A DNA stretch of 64,000 nt, from assembly GCF_037975245.1 (NCBI RefSeq), contig NC_092567.1, positions 26,594,876 to 26,658,875 of the forward strand. Direction: 5' to 3'. The DNA is from Apostichopus japonicus. Taxonomy: Eukaryota; Echinodermata; Holothuroidea; Aspidochirotida; Stichopodidae. Of the stretch, positions 63,147 to 64,000 are shown piece after piece. Both the position numbers and the translations under genes were made by a program. Numbering within the stretch: position 1 is the first letter of the stretch; the number at the start of each line of letters is the position of its first letter. The notes under the pieces were generated by a model. It was not told the DNA's origin. It saw only the letters and a program-made list of their open reading frames with translations, and ran no database searches.

Positions 63147-64000
63147 CTGCAAGGAAAAGGGAACAACAAATAAAGAATTACATAAAAAGTAAACATTCAC
63201 CATCATTGTAAACATATGTCATTCAAACACTGGCTGAAAGATGAATAATGAATACCAGGGGAAACCCTGTATAACTAGTATAAACAGAGAGGAATATTAG
63301 GTGGTAAACCAACACCAGGGAGCAATTAATTTCATCACATTTACAGGTAACATAAATAGCAGTAACATGTAAGTGCTGTGTATGAATAAAAGACTTACTT
63401 TACATTGTCAAGGACAGGAGCATACACTGAATGCAATGGTTTATGATATGTCAGATCAGATAGAAAACTTACCCTCAACATCAGGTGAGAGTAAAGACAT
63501 GTATCAAACCAACTTAGATAAGGGATAGGAAAAATTCAGGGAATACTTTAGTATTAAAATTTTGCATGAAATGATAAGCAACTATATAGTAAACCCCCTG
63601 GTAACAAAGTGTATCAATCCCAAACCACAGTACATAAGATAAGCCCTACCCATTAGATGATGTCATAATGGCTGACTTTGTTCTAGACCCCCTAATTGAC
63701 CAGAAGAGTACTGTGTATTCATTATACAATGCTGTTTATCAGCAGAGTGTTATCTGACTTCATTGAATAGGGATATATATAATTACACTCTCCATCTCTT
63801 TGTACTAGTGATTGTTTCTTGCATTTCAATACACTGTTTGGAGTCAATAACCAAACATTACTGCGTATAACTTTTGAAGTCTCTGAAGTTTTTCTCTTAT
63901 AATGTTCTATGGTTCCTGTTTACAACACTGCTAGTGCTACATACATATATTCGAATCGTATAGCAATTTGCCTATATTGTAGGTCTATGGCATATATGTA
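63147..64000. other. No further calumenin exon recognised
   Basis: The upstream calumenin exon(s) with the signal peptide should lie in or beyond this stretch on the minus strand. A 28-nt candidate (63399-63426) with good splice sites and matching phase was examined but lacks family similarity. Confidence 0.5.

Noticed and set aside
63399-63426. 28-nt candidate calumenin exon with good acceptor, GTAAGTC donor and fitting phase
   Set aside because: Its translation (YAPVLDNV) has no similarity to the conserved calumenin region expected upstream of EF-hand 1; the fit may be chance.
63450-63490. Second candidate upstream calumenin donor (GAGG|GTAAGTTTT on the minus strand)
   Set aside because: In the phase needed to join the first recognised exon directly, the sequence before it contains TGA stops.

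Overview
The window is animal nuclear DNA. Genes are split by introns with GT/AG splice sites, and most of the sequence is transposable elements, minisatellites and AT microsatellites. Protein families (calumenin, RBM28, CD225/dispanin), Penelope-like and LINE remnants, abundant hAT elements and a tRNA-headed SINE fit a marine invertebrate, possibly a deuterostome such as an echinoderm or hemichordate. The species cannot be fixed from the sequence alone.

Region 1 (about 980-9790) and region 3 (about 22145-36240) are two direct copies of one segment. Each carries a minus-strand gene for a small CD225/dispanin (IFITM-like) membrane protein; three coding exons are resolved per copy and the first exon is not located. 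Copy B was later enlarged by a hAT element with an 8-bp target duplication (23220-23872), an unmatched 2.3-kb stretch holding a LINE 3' end, a 2.5-kb LINE, and a PIF/Harbinger element at its end (36244-37348, TAA duplication).

Region 2 (about 9800-22140), between the copies, is a transposon graveyard: a LINE inside a GGTCA-rich repeat, a palindromic TTTAAATCGA array, a Penelope-like GIY-YIG fragment, a hAT transposase remnant, a LINE fragment whose RT motif is YAND, and a 3.0-kb foldback element (18481-21484). The foldback's terminal repeats are built from about 20-bp palindromic subunits, and a related repeat copy at 17.4-17.8 kb shows the empty site.

Region 4 (37.4-46.7 kb) holds a tRNA-like sequence between TA microsatellites, a minus-strand LINE keeping zinc knuckles, endonuclease and RT (about 38.25-41.4 kb), a MITE in a TA run, a SINE split by a hAT element, and another hAT with a perfect 8-bp duplication.

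Region 5 (46.7-51.4 kb) has a plus-strand LINE 3' end with a (CTCACTCG)n tail, followed directly by four RBM28-like exons. These keep splice sites but carry frame breaks and a stop, so they are called a decayed partial copy. A small hAT element with a perfect duplication follows.

Region 6 (54.2-63.2 kb) is the best host gene: a minus-strand calumenin gene with five coding exons, six EF-hand loops and a C-terminal HDEF ER-retention signal. The start and signal peptide lie outside the recognised exons. Its last intron is filled by a 2.9-kb array of 45-bp units that begins about 10 bp from the 5' splice site; another intron carries foldback-type TATTCGAATA clusters.
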